Assembly (NCBI GenBank): GCA_964646525.1
Contig: CAZYER010000038.1
Span: forward strand, 1-14,588
Length of the DNA stretch: 14,588 nucleotides
Source: GCA-002282575 sp964646525
Lineage (GTDB): Bacteria > Pseudomonadota > Gammaproteobacteria > Thiomicrospirales > Thiomicrospiraceae
Reading direction: 5' to 3'
Part shown: positions 1 through 6,653 of the stretch, piece by piece
Layout of the letters: each line of letters starts with the position of its first letter
How positions within the stretch are numbered: the first letter of the stretch is position 1
Notes under the pieces: generated by a model
The model's database searches: none
The model's input: the letters and a program-made list of their open reading frames with translations, nothing else
Told to the model about the DNA's origin: nothing
Made by a program: the position numbers and the translations under genes

Positions 1-107
1 ATTAATACCTGTGCGCTGAGTGTCATAATGGCAACGGATAGTTGCGTCATGACTTGTAAGCGCGTTTGCATACTTAATTTTTGCCACCAGTGGCTGATAG
101 GGTTCAT
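1..107 (-). CDS. N-terminus of a probable membrane (sensor-type) protein, partial
   Basis: An ATG on the minus strand at 107 is preceded by AGGAG seven bases upstream, and the frame stays open for 35 codons to the left edge. The visible residues begin MNPISHWWQKLSMQTRLQ and continue into a hydrophobic stretch. A short basic/aromatic lead followed by a 'TRLQ' turn and then a membrane segment is common at the start of HAMP-type sensors (histidine kinases, chemoreceptors, cyclases), but that is only a resemblance; no catalytic domain is in view. The gene lies 68 bases downstream of the thioredoxin-like gene on the same strand, so co-transcription with folB and that gene is possible. It runs off the window, so its function is not assigned. 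Confidence 0.6.
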   Translation of the reverse strand, partial: MNPISHWWQKLSMQTRLQVMTQLSVAIMTLSAQVL

Positions 108-175
108 TTTCCCACTCCTGAACAAAGCTAAAACAGTGAAACGGTAAAAGCATAAAACATGCCAATTTCAGAGGC

Positions 176-688
176 TTAGCTCCACAGAAAGCGCAGCCAT
201 AGTCCTATGGTGCTGATATAGCCGAGTTCTGTGGTGCTGATTTTGCCTTTTGAATTGATAAAAACAGAGGTAGGTAATGCCTTTGCGCCAAAGGCGGCCA
301 ACCATTGACCATTGGGGTCGTTCATCATCATGGCAGGGTTGTCTTCAGGATGATCTTTCAACCATTGTGCCAATTCGTCGGCTTCGGTTTGTACCACGAT
401 CATCAGCACGGGGTAGTGTTCCGCAATATGGGTAATGTTGCCATGATTGGCGACACAGACAGGGCACCAAGGCGCAAAAAAGTGAATGAGTAGGGGTTGT
501 CCAGCAAAGTCAGATAAGGCAATAGGCTGACCCGTTAGACTGATTCCAGCTAATGCAGGTGGTTCACCCGTTACCACATCTTGATGTTGCCAAGCGCGAA
601 CAGCGAGAATAATCACTAAAATAATGACGGCATCTCTTAGCCAGCCTTTCCAGCGTGGGGATGTCGGTTGAGTTGAGGGCGCGCTCAT
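176..688 (-). CDS. Membrane-anchored TlpA/ScsD-like thioredoxin-fold protein
   Basis: A 170-residue thiol-disulfide oxidoreductase tethered to the inner membrane and facing the periplasm. Residues about 17-34 form one transmembrane segment after a short cytoplasmic lead (WKGWLRDAV). The rest is a thioredoxin fold with the redox motif CPVC at 75-78, in the context FFAPWCPVC, and the cis-proline loop ALPTSVFI with Pro139. The WLRDAV-type membrane start and short length resemble ScsD and other TlpA-like proteins more than cytochrome-maturation CcmG; I infer a role in periplasmic disulfide reduction or repair, partner unknown. Its ATG overlaps the folB stop codon (ATGA), indicating translational coupling. 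No DsbD-like electron donor is in the window. Confidence 0.85.
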   Translation of the reverse strand: MSAPSTQPTSPRWKGWLRDAVIILVIILAVRAWQHQDVVTGEPPALAGISLTGQPIALSDFAGQPLLIHFFAPWCPVCVANHGNITHIAEHYPVLMIVVQTEADELAQWLKDHPEDNPAMMMNDPNGQWLAAFGAKALPTSVFINSKGKISTTELGYISTIGLWLRFLWS

Positions 689-1041
689 GATGCGTGACGC
701 CTAATCTGTACGCCAACGCTATTGGCTGCTGGAATGGCGTGAGGTTTGCCGAGTTTTAAGGTAACTGATCGCACGCGGGTATCATTCAGGCAAATGTGTG
801 CTAAGTCTTCTGCCAGTTTTTCAACCAATTCGGTATGGGTTGTGACACAACGCTGTGCGAGTTGTTGAGTGAGTTGGGCATAGTCTAGTGTATCGGCAAG
901 TTGGTCACTTAGTGCAGCAGGGCGAATGTCAATGTCCAATTGAATGTCGAGCACAATGTCTTGCGTTGCCTGTTTTTCATGTTCGTAAACTCCGATGCGA
1001 GCAGGCAGTTTCAGTTGTTGAATGAAAATTTGGTCGTTCAT
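685..1041 (-). CDS. folB: Dihydroneopterin aldolase FolB
   Basis: A 118-residue cytosolic enzyme of folate synthesis that cleaves 7,8-dihydroneopterin to 6-hydroxymethyl-dihydropterin and glycolaldehyde; family members also epimerise the substrate. Hallmarks: the N-terminal IGVYEHEK segment with the pterin-binding glutamate region near Glu22, the tyrosine at 54 (DYAQL), the LVEKLAEDLA helix at 72-81, and the catalytic lysine at 99 in LGKPHAI. Length and spacing match E. coli FolB (offset of one residue). The start at 1041 has only a weak ribosome-binding site. It is divergent from plsY, the usual gammaproteobacterial arrangement, with 76 bases between the two starts, and overlaps the next gene by 4 bases. 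Confidence 0.95.
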   Translation of the reverse strand: MNDQIFIQQLKLPARIGVYEHEKQATQDIVLDIQLDIDIRPAALSDQLADTLDYAQLTQQLAQRCVTTHTELVEKLAEDLAHICLNDTRVRSVTLKLGKPHAIPAANSVGVQIRRHAS

Positions 1042-1055
1042 GTCACACTTATCTA

Positions 1056-1086
1056 TGTTATGGCGTTAATTTGCGTTAGCATAACA
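1056..1086. promoter_or_regulatory. Inverted repeat in the folB/plsY divergent intergenic region, possible operator
   Basis: TGTTATG at 1056-1062 is mirrored exactly by CATAACA at 1080-1086, with 17 bases between. Inside lie two direct copies of GCGTTA (1063-1068 and 1073-1078), ten bases apart. The position between two divergent starts, with half-site centres about 24 bases apart, would suit a dimeric regulator acting on both genes. No convincing sigma-70 promoter could be drawn on either strand here, so the regulatory role is inferred. Confidence 0.3.
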
Positions 1087-1117
1087 CAATATTTTTTAAT
1101 TAATTAGGACATGGCGC

Positions 1118-1708
1118 GTGGTATTAGATCTGATTTGGGTATTATTGGCTTATCTGTTGGGATCGGTTTCTAGTGCGATTATTGTTTGTCGATTAATGGG
1201 TTTGCCAGATCCAAGGACAGAAGGTTCGGGTAATCCGGGAGCAACCAATGTGTTGCGTATTGGCGGTAAAAAAGCGGCTGCTTTGACCTTGTTGGGCGAT
1301 ATGCTCAAAGGCTATATTCCCGTGGCTTTAGCTGTTTGGTTTGGCTTGGCGCCTGAAGTGATTATTGCCATCGGTGTTGCGGCATTTGTCGGTCATTTGT
1401 GGCCCGTATTTTTTGGCTTTCAGGGCGGAAAAGGGGTTGCGACGGAATTGGGGGTGCTGTTTGGCTTGCATCCTGTTATCGGCTTGGTCATTGCTGGTGT
1501 GTGGTTGCTGATTGCGAAGGGATTGAAGATTTCTTCATTAGCCGCTTTGGTCGCGATGACGCTGGCGCCGGTAATGGTGTGGTTTTGGACAGGTGGTGAA
1601 CTCAGCTGGACTTTGGGGGTGGCGTTGATGAGTGTGATTTTAATGATTCGACATAAAAGCAATATTCAGCGCCTACTCAGTGGCGAGGAAAGCGCGATTG
1701 GGCGTTGA
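1118..1708 (+). CDS. plsY: Glycerol-3-phosphate acyltransferase PlsY
   Basis: A 196-residue integral membrane enzyme that transfers the acyl group from acyl-phosphate (made by PlsX) to glycerol-3-phosphate, giving lysophosphatidic acid, the first step of phospholipid synthesis. It has the family motifs: GSGNPGATNVLR at 36-47, GHLWPVFFGFQGGKGVAT at 92-109 containing the GGKG loop, and RHKSNIQRL at 178-186, spread over several membrane segments. It aligns closely with E. coli YgiH/PlsY over nearly its full length but lacks E. coli's basic C-terminal tail. Start choice: GTG at 1118 with AGGA at 1106-1109, eight bases upstream. An ATG at 1111 is in another frame and is only one base from the AGGA. 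Divergent from folB. Confidence 0.95.
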   Translation: MVLDLIWVLLAYLLGSVSSAIIVCRLMGLPDPRTEGSGNPGATNVLRIGGKKAAALTLLGDMLKGYIPVALAVWFGLAPEVIIAIGVAAFVGHLWPVFFGFQGGKGVATELGVLFGLHPVIGLVIAGVWLLIAKGLKISSLAALVAMTLAPVMVWFWTGGELSWTLGVALMSVILMIRHKSNIQRLLSGEESAIGR

Positions 1709-1751
1709 ATCAACAGTAGAATCCAGTATTTTAAATGAAGCTAAAACGGGG

Positions 1752-1780
1752 TTGCAGCATCGTTATGGGTCTGTTAAGAT
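1752..1780 (+). promoter_or_regulatory. Possible sigma-70 promoter for the outer-membrane protein gene
   Basis: TTGCAG (1752-1757) and TAAGAT (1775-1780) are separated by 17 bases. They match 3 of 6 and 4 of 6 consensus positions. This would give a leader of roughly 35 bases before the ATG at 1822. The boxes are weak; the optimal spacing and the 113-base gap after plsY are the main support. Confidence 0.3.
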
Positions 1781-1821
1781 TTTGAGCGAATATTCTCATT
1801 CAATAATAAAAGGAAGAGATC

Positions 1822-2451
1822 ATGCGTAAGGCTATGATGGCTGCAACGGCAGCAATGATGGTATCTGGTGGTGCCTTAGCGGCTAACTTTGGCGCGAGTG
1901 TCAACTATGGCTTGGGCGGTGTTGGTGCTGACTTAGGCTATGCATTGATTCAGGATACGGTAAATGTACGCGCTGGATTGAATGCGGGATTAAATGTATC
2001 TGGATCTACTACGCCTGATGCAACTAAATATGACTACAAGTTGGACACGGGTTATAAAACATTAGGTTTAGATTGGCACCCATTCAGTGGAGCTTTCCGT
2101 GTGTCTGCTGGTTATGCATGGTCGGATATTAGCTTAGATATCAATGCCACTGGTTCGTACACTATCAACAACACTGCATATACCGGTAATGCAGTTGGTA
2201 AAGTTACTTACGGTAATGCACCTTACGTATCTTTAGGTTGGGGTAATCATGCACCGAGTAAAGGCGGTTTGTTCTTTAATACTGAGTTAGGCGTGATGTT
2301 AACCGGTAAACCAGACGTTACACTAACAACGACAACTAGTGGAGGACCTGCTCCTTCTCAAGGTGATATTGATTCTGAACGTAATAAAGTGCGTGATAAT
2401 GCAATGGGTTTCTTCCCAATCTTAAAATTGGGTGTGGGTTATACTTTCTAA
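1822..2451 (+). CDS. Outer-membrane beta-barrel protein of unknown function
   Basis: A 209-residue exported protein. A signal peptide at 1-20 has lysine at 3, a Met/Ala-rich core and a GALA|AN cleavage site. The mature part of about 189 residues consists of alternating beta-strand segments rich in Gly, Tyr and Asn and ends in LKLGVGYTF, the terminal aromatic residue recognised by the BAM complex; this size suggests an eight-stranded barrel. Segments such as TYTINNTAYTG, PYVSLGWGNHA and GVMLTGKPDVTL resemble a proteobacterial outer-membrane protein family usually left as hypothetical. It is not clearly OmpW or OmpA (no OmpA peptidoglycan-binding domain). AGGAAG lies upstream of the ATG. It appears monocistronic, with its own terminator. 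Substrate or role unknown. Confidence 0.85.
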   Translation: MRKAMMAATAAMMVSGGALAANFGASVNYGLGGVGADLGYALIQDTVNVRAGLNAGLNVSGSTTPDATKYDYKLDTGYKTLGLDWHPFSGAFRVSAGYAWSDISLDINATGSYTINNTAYTGNAVGKVTYGNAPYVSLGWGNHAPSKGGLFFNTELGVMLTGKPDVTLTTTTSGGPAPSQGDIDSERNKVRDNAMGFFPILKLGVGYTF

Positions 2452-2469
2452 TTCATGGGTTGAACTGAG

Positions 2470-2496
2470 AAAAAGACATCTTCGGATGTCTTTTTT
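2470..2496. terminator. Bidirectional rho-independent terminator with UUCG loop
   Basis: GACATC (2475-2480), loop TTCG, GATGTC (2485-2490), flanked by five A on the left and six T on the right, so the stem extends through A-T pairs and gives a U-tract on either strand. It lies 18 bases after the outer-membrane protein stop and about 20 bases past the priA stop on the opposite strand, so it can serve both convergent genes. Confidence 0.92.
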
Positions 2497-2515
2497 GTAT
2501 CTGGCGTTTAAATTG

Positions 2516-4492
2516 TTAAGGCATATCCTGCGGGTCAACGTCTAAAAACACCCTAACGCCTGCTACTTTACCTTCGGGTTGCTGCAAAAAGGTCAGCAAG
2601 TCGTCGATGGTGGCGTGCAGGGCGGCGCGTTGTTCGGATTGTAGCCACAGCAATTCACGATAGTGATGCTGGCGTTTGTGCATTAGTGCGGGCATCGGGC
2701 CTGCTACTTGCACGCCAAGCTGTTGACATAGCGGTAAGAGCTTTTCTAACTGCGCTTGCACCCGATCTAATTGCTTGCCTTCGGCTAATAACCAAGCGCT
2801 GAAACTGAACGGTGGCAGTTGTGTGTCGCTGCGTTCACTCAGCAGTTGTTGAGCGATATCGGCATAGGGCTTGGTTAACAGTGCTTGCACAAAGGCATGA
2901 TGGGGCTGATGGGTTTGTAACAGCACTTGTCCAGCACTGGTGCCACGTCCAGCACGTCCAGATACTTGTACCACCAATTGTGCCAATCGTTCCAATGCGC
3001 GAAAATCGCGTGCAAACAAAGCCGAATCGACATCAATAATCCCAACGAGCGCAATGCCAGCAAAGTCGTGACCTTTTGCCAGCATTTGCGTGCCTAAAAT
3101 AATGCAGGGTTCTCCTGTGCGAATTTGTGCAAATAAATTGTTCAGCTTGTCTTTGCCTTGCGTGCTGTCCCGGTCGATGCGCAGTACAGGGGTATTGGGA
3201 AAGTGGGTTTGCAAGGCTTCTTCCACTTTTTGCGTGCCTTGTCCTACCAAATGCCAGTGACTGGAGCCACAGCTAGGGCAGACAGTCGGGGTATGTTCAA
3301 CCTTGCCACAATGATGACAGCGTAAATTGGGCGCATGGCGATGAAAGGTATAAGGCACTTCGCAGGCGGGGCAGTCGAGCGTATGACCACAATCGTGACA
3401 CATGAGCACGGGCGAGTACCCGCGTCTGTTCAAGAAGAGTAATACCTGCCCTTGTTCTGCCAGTGTGCCTTCGATGGCACTGAATAGTTGTGGTGATAGT
3501 GCCGCTTCTAGACGTTGTTGGCGCATATCGATGGTCAGCATCTTGGGGAGTGCTTGCTGATTAGCGCGTTGCGTTAGTCGCAGCAGGGCGAGTTTGCCTT
3601 CGTCCACATTGGCTAAGCTTTCTAGCGAAGGGGTGGCACTGCCGAGCACAATCGGGCAGGTCTGTTGCTTAGCACGCATAATCGCCACATCACGGGCATG
3701 ATAGCGGATGCTGTCTTGTTGCTTGTAGGCGCTGTCGTGTTCTTCATCGACAATCACTAGCCCCAGCTTGGGCAGTGGGGCAAAAATGGCAGAGCGCGTT
3801 CCGATCAATAATAACGGATGTCCTTGTCGCGTTAGTTGCCATATTTGGGCGCGTTGACTGTTGGTGCGTTCAGAATGCAATACCACGGGTTGGGTGTTGA
3901 GTCGTTGCGCCAATCGACTGACCATCGGTGCAGTGAGACCAATTTCGGGTACCAGCATTAACACCTGTTGACCTTGTTGCAGTACTTGGTCAATTAGCTG
4001 GGCATAAACCTCAGTTTTGCCGCTGCCCGTTACACCCATTAATAACCAAGCTTTGAATTGTCCGAATGACTCGGCTATCTTGTCATTGGCGTGTTGCTGT
4101 TCTTCGTTTAAGCTCACGAGTGCGGCTTGCCCTCGTGTCGGCGGGTTGAGCATTTTCGCTGGGCGTGTCGGTTGTTTGCTGATGCGCAGTTGTGGTGGTA
4201 GCGCTGTTTCGAGCAATCTGCCCCAGTCGGCGTGATAATAGCGTGCGCACCAAGCCAACAGCTTGAGTTCTGCTGCTTGCCAGAGTGGATGCTCATCGAG
4301 CGTGGTTACAATGGATTTGATGGCATAGTTGCCATCGGTTGGCGCTTCGATTGCCCTTAACACCACGCCGACTAATTGACGTTGTGCTAAGGGAACCAGC
4401 ACACGCGTTCCTGCAGCAATCAGGTCATTGCTGGCATAGGTAAGCGCGGGGAGGGGCGTGCCGCTGACAGCGACCAAATAATGGTGATTCAT
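2516..4492 (-). CDS. priA: Primosomal replication-restart helicase PriA, apparently lacking the winged-helix domain
   Basis: A 658-residue 3'-5' DNA helicase that recognises stalled forks and starts primosome assembly for DnaB reloading. Order of parts: 3'-DNA-binding domain about 1-103; helicase lobe 1 with Walker A GVTGSGKT at 153-160, DEEH at 249-252 and the adjacent SAYKQQ loop; eight zinc-binding cysteines at 365, 368, 374, 377, 392, 395, 405 and 408; helicase lobe 2 with GTQMLAKGHDF near 467-477 and the QVSGRAGRG arginine-finger motif at 509-517; C-terminal domain ending FLDVDPQ. E. coli PriA is 732 residues with its Walker lysine at 230; here it is at 159. The missing 71 residues correspond to the winged-helix domain, replaced by a short linker at about 104-130. 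The frame is continuous, so this is not a frameshift. Convergent with the barrel gene; divergent from dctQ. Confidence 0.95.
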   Translation of the reverse strand: MNHHYLVAVSGTPLPALTYASNDLIAAGTRVLVPLAQRQLVGVVLRAIEAPTDGNYAIKSIVTTLDEHPLWQAAELKLLAWCARYYHADWGRLLETALPPQLRISKQPTRPAKMLNPPTRGQAALVSLNEEQQHANDKIAESFGQFKAWLLMGVTGSGKTEVYAQLIDQVLQQGQQVLMLVPEIGLTAPMVSRLAQRLNTQPVVLHSERTNSQRAQIWQLTRQGHPLLLIGTRSAIFAPLPKLGLVIVDEEHDSAYKQQDSIRYHARDVAIMRAKQQTCPIVLGSATPSLESLANVDEGKLALLRLTQRANQQALPKMLTIDMRQQRLEAALSPQLFSAIEGTLAEQGQVLLFLNRRGYSPVLMCHDCGHTLDCPACEVPYTFHRHAPNLRCHHCGKVEHTPTVCPSCGSSHWHLVGQGTQKVEEALQTHFPNTPVLRIDRDSTQGKDKLNNLFAQIRTGEPCIILGTQMLAKGHDFAGIALVGIIDVDSALFARDFRALERLAQLVVQVSGRAGRGTSAGQVLLQTHQPHHAFVQALLTKPYADIAQQLLSERSDTQLPPFSFSAWLLAEGKQLDRVQAQLEKLLPLCQQLGVQVAGPMPALMHKRQHHYRELLWLQSEQRAALHATIDDLLTFLQQPEGKVAGVRVFLDVDPQDMP

Positions 4493-4538
4493 GATGTCAC
4501 CATTCTAGCCAGTCACACAGGTCTGCGCAATTAATGCG

Positions 4539-4566
4539 TTGAGTCATCGACACTTTGCGGTAAAAT
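4539..4566 (+). promoter_or_regulatory. Possible sigma-70 promoter for the dctQM operon
   Basis: TTGAGT (4539-4544) and TAAAAT (4561-4566) with a 16-base spacer; 4 of 6 and 5 of 6 consensus positions match. Transcription would begin near 4573 and give a leader of about 185 bases before dctQ. The AT-rich run after it is compatible with a promoter region, but no start site can be proven. Confidence 0.35.
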
Positions 4567-4607
4567 TATCAACAAATTAAAAAAATAAGAGCACATTTAA
4601 TAACTGA

Positions 4608-4751
4608 ATGGGTAGGAGGTCTGGAGGAAGGGGGGCTGAAAACAGCTTGTAACTCATTGATTAAACCCCTTACGCCAGCTAAAAAATATACATGGAATGT
4701 CTAAAAACGAGCAAAGCGAGGTTTTTAGAGGTTCCCATAAGATAAAGGAAC
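4608..4751 (+). promoter_or_regulatory. Structured 5' leader of the dctQM operon, with the dctQ ribosome-binding site in a hairpin
   Basis: Three stacked hairpins can be drawn. P1: AAGGGG (4628-4633) with CCCCTT (4666-4671), enclosing GCTG-AAAA-CAGC (4635-4646). P2: TCTAAAAAC (4700-4708) with GTTTTTAGA (4721-4729), nine perfect pairs around a 12-base loop. P3: GTTCC (4731-4735) with GGAAC (4747-4751), which covers the dctQ Shine-Dalgarno AAGGAA at 4745-4750. A purine-rich run at 4608-4635 carries two strong Shine-Dalgarno motifs without a usable start. The arrangement suggests translational control, but it matches no riboswitch class I recognise. No coding gene is supported in this gap. Confidence 0.4.
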
Positions 4752-4757
4752 ACGTAA

Positions 4758-5279
4758 ATGGTGCGAGTGATTGAGCGCGCTTTTGAGGGTCTAGCCACCT
4801 TATTGGCTTGGCTGATGATTGGGTTAGCGGTATTGGCAACCAGCGTGTTGGTATTGCGTTATGGTTTGGGTATCAGTACCACGGCGGTGCAAGATGCGGT
4901 GATTTATCTCAATGCGGGCTTGGTGATGCTGGGATTGTCAGTAACCTTGCTGGCAAATGCTCATGTGCGCGTTGATGTCCTTGCGGATCGTTGGCCAACC
5001 CCTTTACAGGCGTTGCGCGATTTACTGGGGGTGATTTTTTTACTGATGCCCATGTTGGCGGTTATCGCTTGGCATGGTTGGGACTATGTGGCGCGTGCAT
5101 GGGCAATGGGCGAAGGCTCTGGCGATGCGGGCGGCTTGGCGGGTGTTTATTGGTTTAAATCGCTGATTTTGGTTGGTGTCGCTCTCCTGTTTGTGGCGGC
5201 TTGGGTATTTGCGTATCGCGCTTTTCAGGTGTGGCGCGGCAAAGCAGCCCCCGTTGCCAATCATGCGCAATTGGGTTAA
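4758..5279 (+). CDS. TRAP transporter small permease subunit (DctQ type)
   Basis: A 173-residue inner-membrane protein with four predicted transmembrane segments at about 13-35, 47-67, 86-106 and 133-155, the DctQ topology. Family features include AHVRVDVLADR at 68-78 after the second helix and the ESG-like EGSGDAGGLAGVYWFKS segment (119-135) before the fourth. In TRAP systems this subunit supports the large permease and helps receive the substrate-binding protein during sodium-driven uptake of organic acids and similar solutes. ATG at 4758 with AAGGAA seven bases upstream. It precedes dctM by 9-12 bases. No DctP-type binding protein gene is adjacent, so the substrate cannot be inferred. Confidence 0.88.
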   Translation: MVRVIERAFEGLATLLAWLMIGLAVLATSVLVLRYGLGISTTAVQDAVIYLNAGLVMLGLSVTLLANAHVRVDVLADRWPTPLQALRDLLGVIFLLMPMLAVIAWHGWDYVARAWAMGEGSGDAGGLAGVYWFKSLILVGVALLFVAAWVFAYRAFQVWRGKAAPVANHAQLG

Positions 5280-5291
5280 GGAGACGATGTG

Positions 5292-6653
5292 ATGGAATGG
5301 TTAGCCCTCGTTTTCTTTGCCTTTACCTTTGCGCTCTTGTTAATGGGATTTCCCGTTGCCTTCACTTTGGCAGGGGCTTCGTTAATTTTTTCTGTGTTTG
5401 CTTTGCTTATCGGCGTGTTTGATGTCGATTTTTTAGCCGCACTACCTAGCCGTATTTGGTCGCTCATTACCAATGGACAACTGTTGGCGATTCCACTGTT
5501 TGTGCTTATGGGGGTACTGCTAGAGAAATCGCGCTTGACCGAAGATTTATTGGTCACCACCTCGAAACTCTTAGCGGGCGTGCGCGGCGGACTGGCGTTG
5601 GCTGTGGTGGGTGTAGGCGTGTTGTTGGCGGCTAGTACGGGTATTGTCGGTGCGACGGTGGTGGCAATGGGTTTAATCGCCTTGCCTGCAATGCTGAAAG
5701 AAGGCTACGATCCGAAACTCTCTTGCGGACTGATTTGTGCTTCAGGTACGCTGGGGCAAATTATCCCGCCGTCGATTATCCTGATTTTGCTGGCCGATAT
5801 TTTGTCGTCGGCTTATCAGCAAGCCCAGTTAAAAATGGGTAACTTCAGCCCAGAAACCTTGTCGGTAGGGGATTTATTTGCTGGCGCACTCATTCCTGGT
5901 GTGCTCTTGGCATTAATGTATGCCTTGTTTATGGTTTGGCACGCGCGTAAGCAGCCACCTATTGCTGTCGAAGACCTGCCCGCTAAACCCAGCTTTGCAG
6001 AAATCATGACCTCTCTGGTGCCGCCGCTACTGTTGGTGGTATTGGTATTGGGGTCGATTATTGCTGGCTATGCCACGGCGACCGAATCGGCCGCTGTCGG
6101 TGCGATGGGTGCACTCTTGCTGGGATTGGTGCGTGGTCGTTTGAACCTCGCTTCATTGCAGGCATCGGGTTTAGAGTCGGTGAAAGTTAACAGCATGATT
6201 TTTGCCATTCTGATTGGTGCCATTTTCTTCTCCTTAGTTTTCCGTGGCTTGGGTGGTGACGATGCGGTGCGCGAGTTGCTGGAATCGATTCCTGGTGGTG
6301 TGGTGACGGTGATGATTGTGGTGATGCTGTTCTTGTTCATTCTTGGCTTTTTCCTTGACTTCATCGAAATTACCTTTGTCGTCGTACCGATTGTCGCCCC
6401 CATTCTGCTGATGATGGGCGTTGATCCTGTTTGGCTAGGCATTATGATTGCCATTAACTTACAAACATCTTTCTTAACCCCACCCTTTGGTTTTGCGTTA
6501 TTCTATTTGCGCGGTGTGTTACCGCCCAATATTCCTTCGTCCGATTTATACAAGGGCGTGATCCCTTTTATTGGACTGCAGCTGTTGATGCTGTTATTGT
6601 TAAGCTTATTCCCTGCACTGGCGACTTGGTTGCCAAAGGTGATTTATGGTTAA
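5292..6653 (+). CDS. TRAP transporter large permease subunit (DctM type)
   Basis: A 453-residue polytopic inner-membrane protein that forms the ion-coupled transport channel of a TRAP transporter. Family marks: GFPVAFTLAG at 19-28, PLFVLMG at 68-74, a glycine-rich helix pair near 99-125, SGTLGQIIPPSI at 151-162, and the repeat-equivalent SFLTPPFGFALFYLRG near the C-terminus. The insert around 174-196 (MGNFSPETLSVGDLFAGALIPG) is typical of the larger DctM subfamily often labelled mannitol/chloroaromatic; that label does not establish substrate. Start: ATG at 5292 has AAGGAG (5278-5283) eight bases upstream; the GTG one codon earlier is only five bases away. It overlaps the next gene by 8 bases, so all follow from one transcript. 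Confidence 0.92.
   Translation: MEWLALVFFAFTFALLLMGFPVAFTLAGASLIFSVFALLIGVFDVDFLAALPSRIWSLITNGQLLAIPLFVLMGVLLEKSRLTEDLLVTTSKLLAGVRGGLALAVVGVGVLLAASTGIVGATVVAMGLIALPAMLKEGYDPKLSCGLICASGTLGQIIPPSIILILLADILSSAYQQAQLKMGNFSPETLSVGDLFAGALIPGVLLALMYALFMVWHARKQPPIAVEDLPAKPSFAEIMTSLVPPLLLVVLVLGSIIAGYATATESAAVGAMGALLLGLVRGRLNLASLQASGLESVKVNSMIFAILIGAIFFSLVFRGLGGDDAVRELLESIPGGVVTVMIVVMLFLFILGFFLDFIEITFVVVPIVAPILLMMGVDPVWLGIMIAINLQTSFLTPPFGFALFYLRGVLPPNIPSSDLYKGVIPFIGLQLLMLLLLSLFPALATWLPKVIYG

Noticed and set aside
1111..1173. Short frame of 20 codons (MARGIRSDLG...) starting at ATG 1111, overlapping plsY
   Set aside because: The ATG is one base after AGGA, too close to use it, and the plsY GTG at 1118 is correctly spaced; the peptide resembles nothing.
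4502..4530. Minus-strand TTGCGC-17-TAGAAT as a priA promoter
   Set aside because: The spacing is ideal, but transcription would start about 3 bases before the ATG, leaving almost no leader, and the -35 box is poor; not strong enough to list.
4700..4729. The 9-base inverted repeat as a rho-independent terminator
   Set aside because: The stem is AT-rich and is not followed by a T-run; the next gene starts 29 bases later on the same strand.
4692..4774. Small open frames at ATG 4692 and ATG 4697 just before dctQ as leader peptides
   Set aside because: Neither has a Shine-Dalgarno sequence, and both begin at the edge of the perfect hairpin, which explains the local sequence better.
5276..6454. 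Minus-strand open frames opposite dctM (5276-5560, 5816-6007, 6068-6454)
   Set aside because: They are antisense shadows of a hydrophobic gene: Ser/Thr/Lys-rich, without ribosome-binding sites or recognisable domains.
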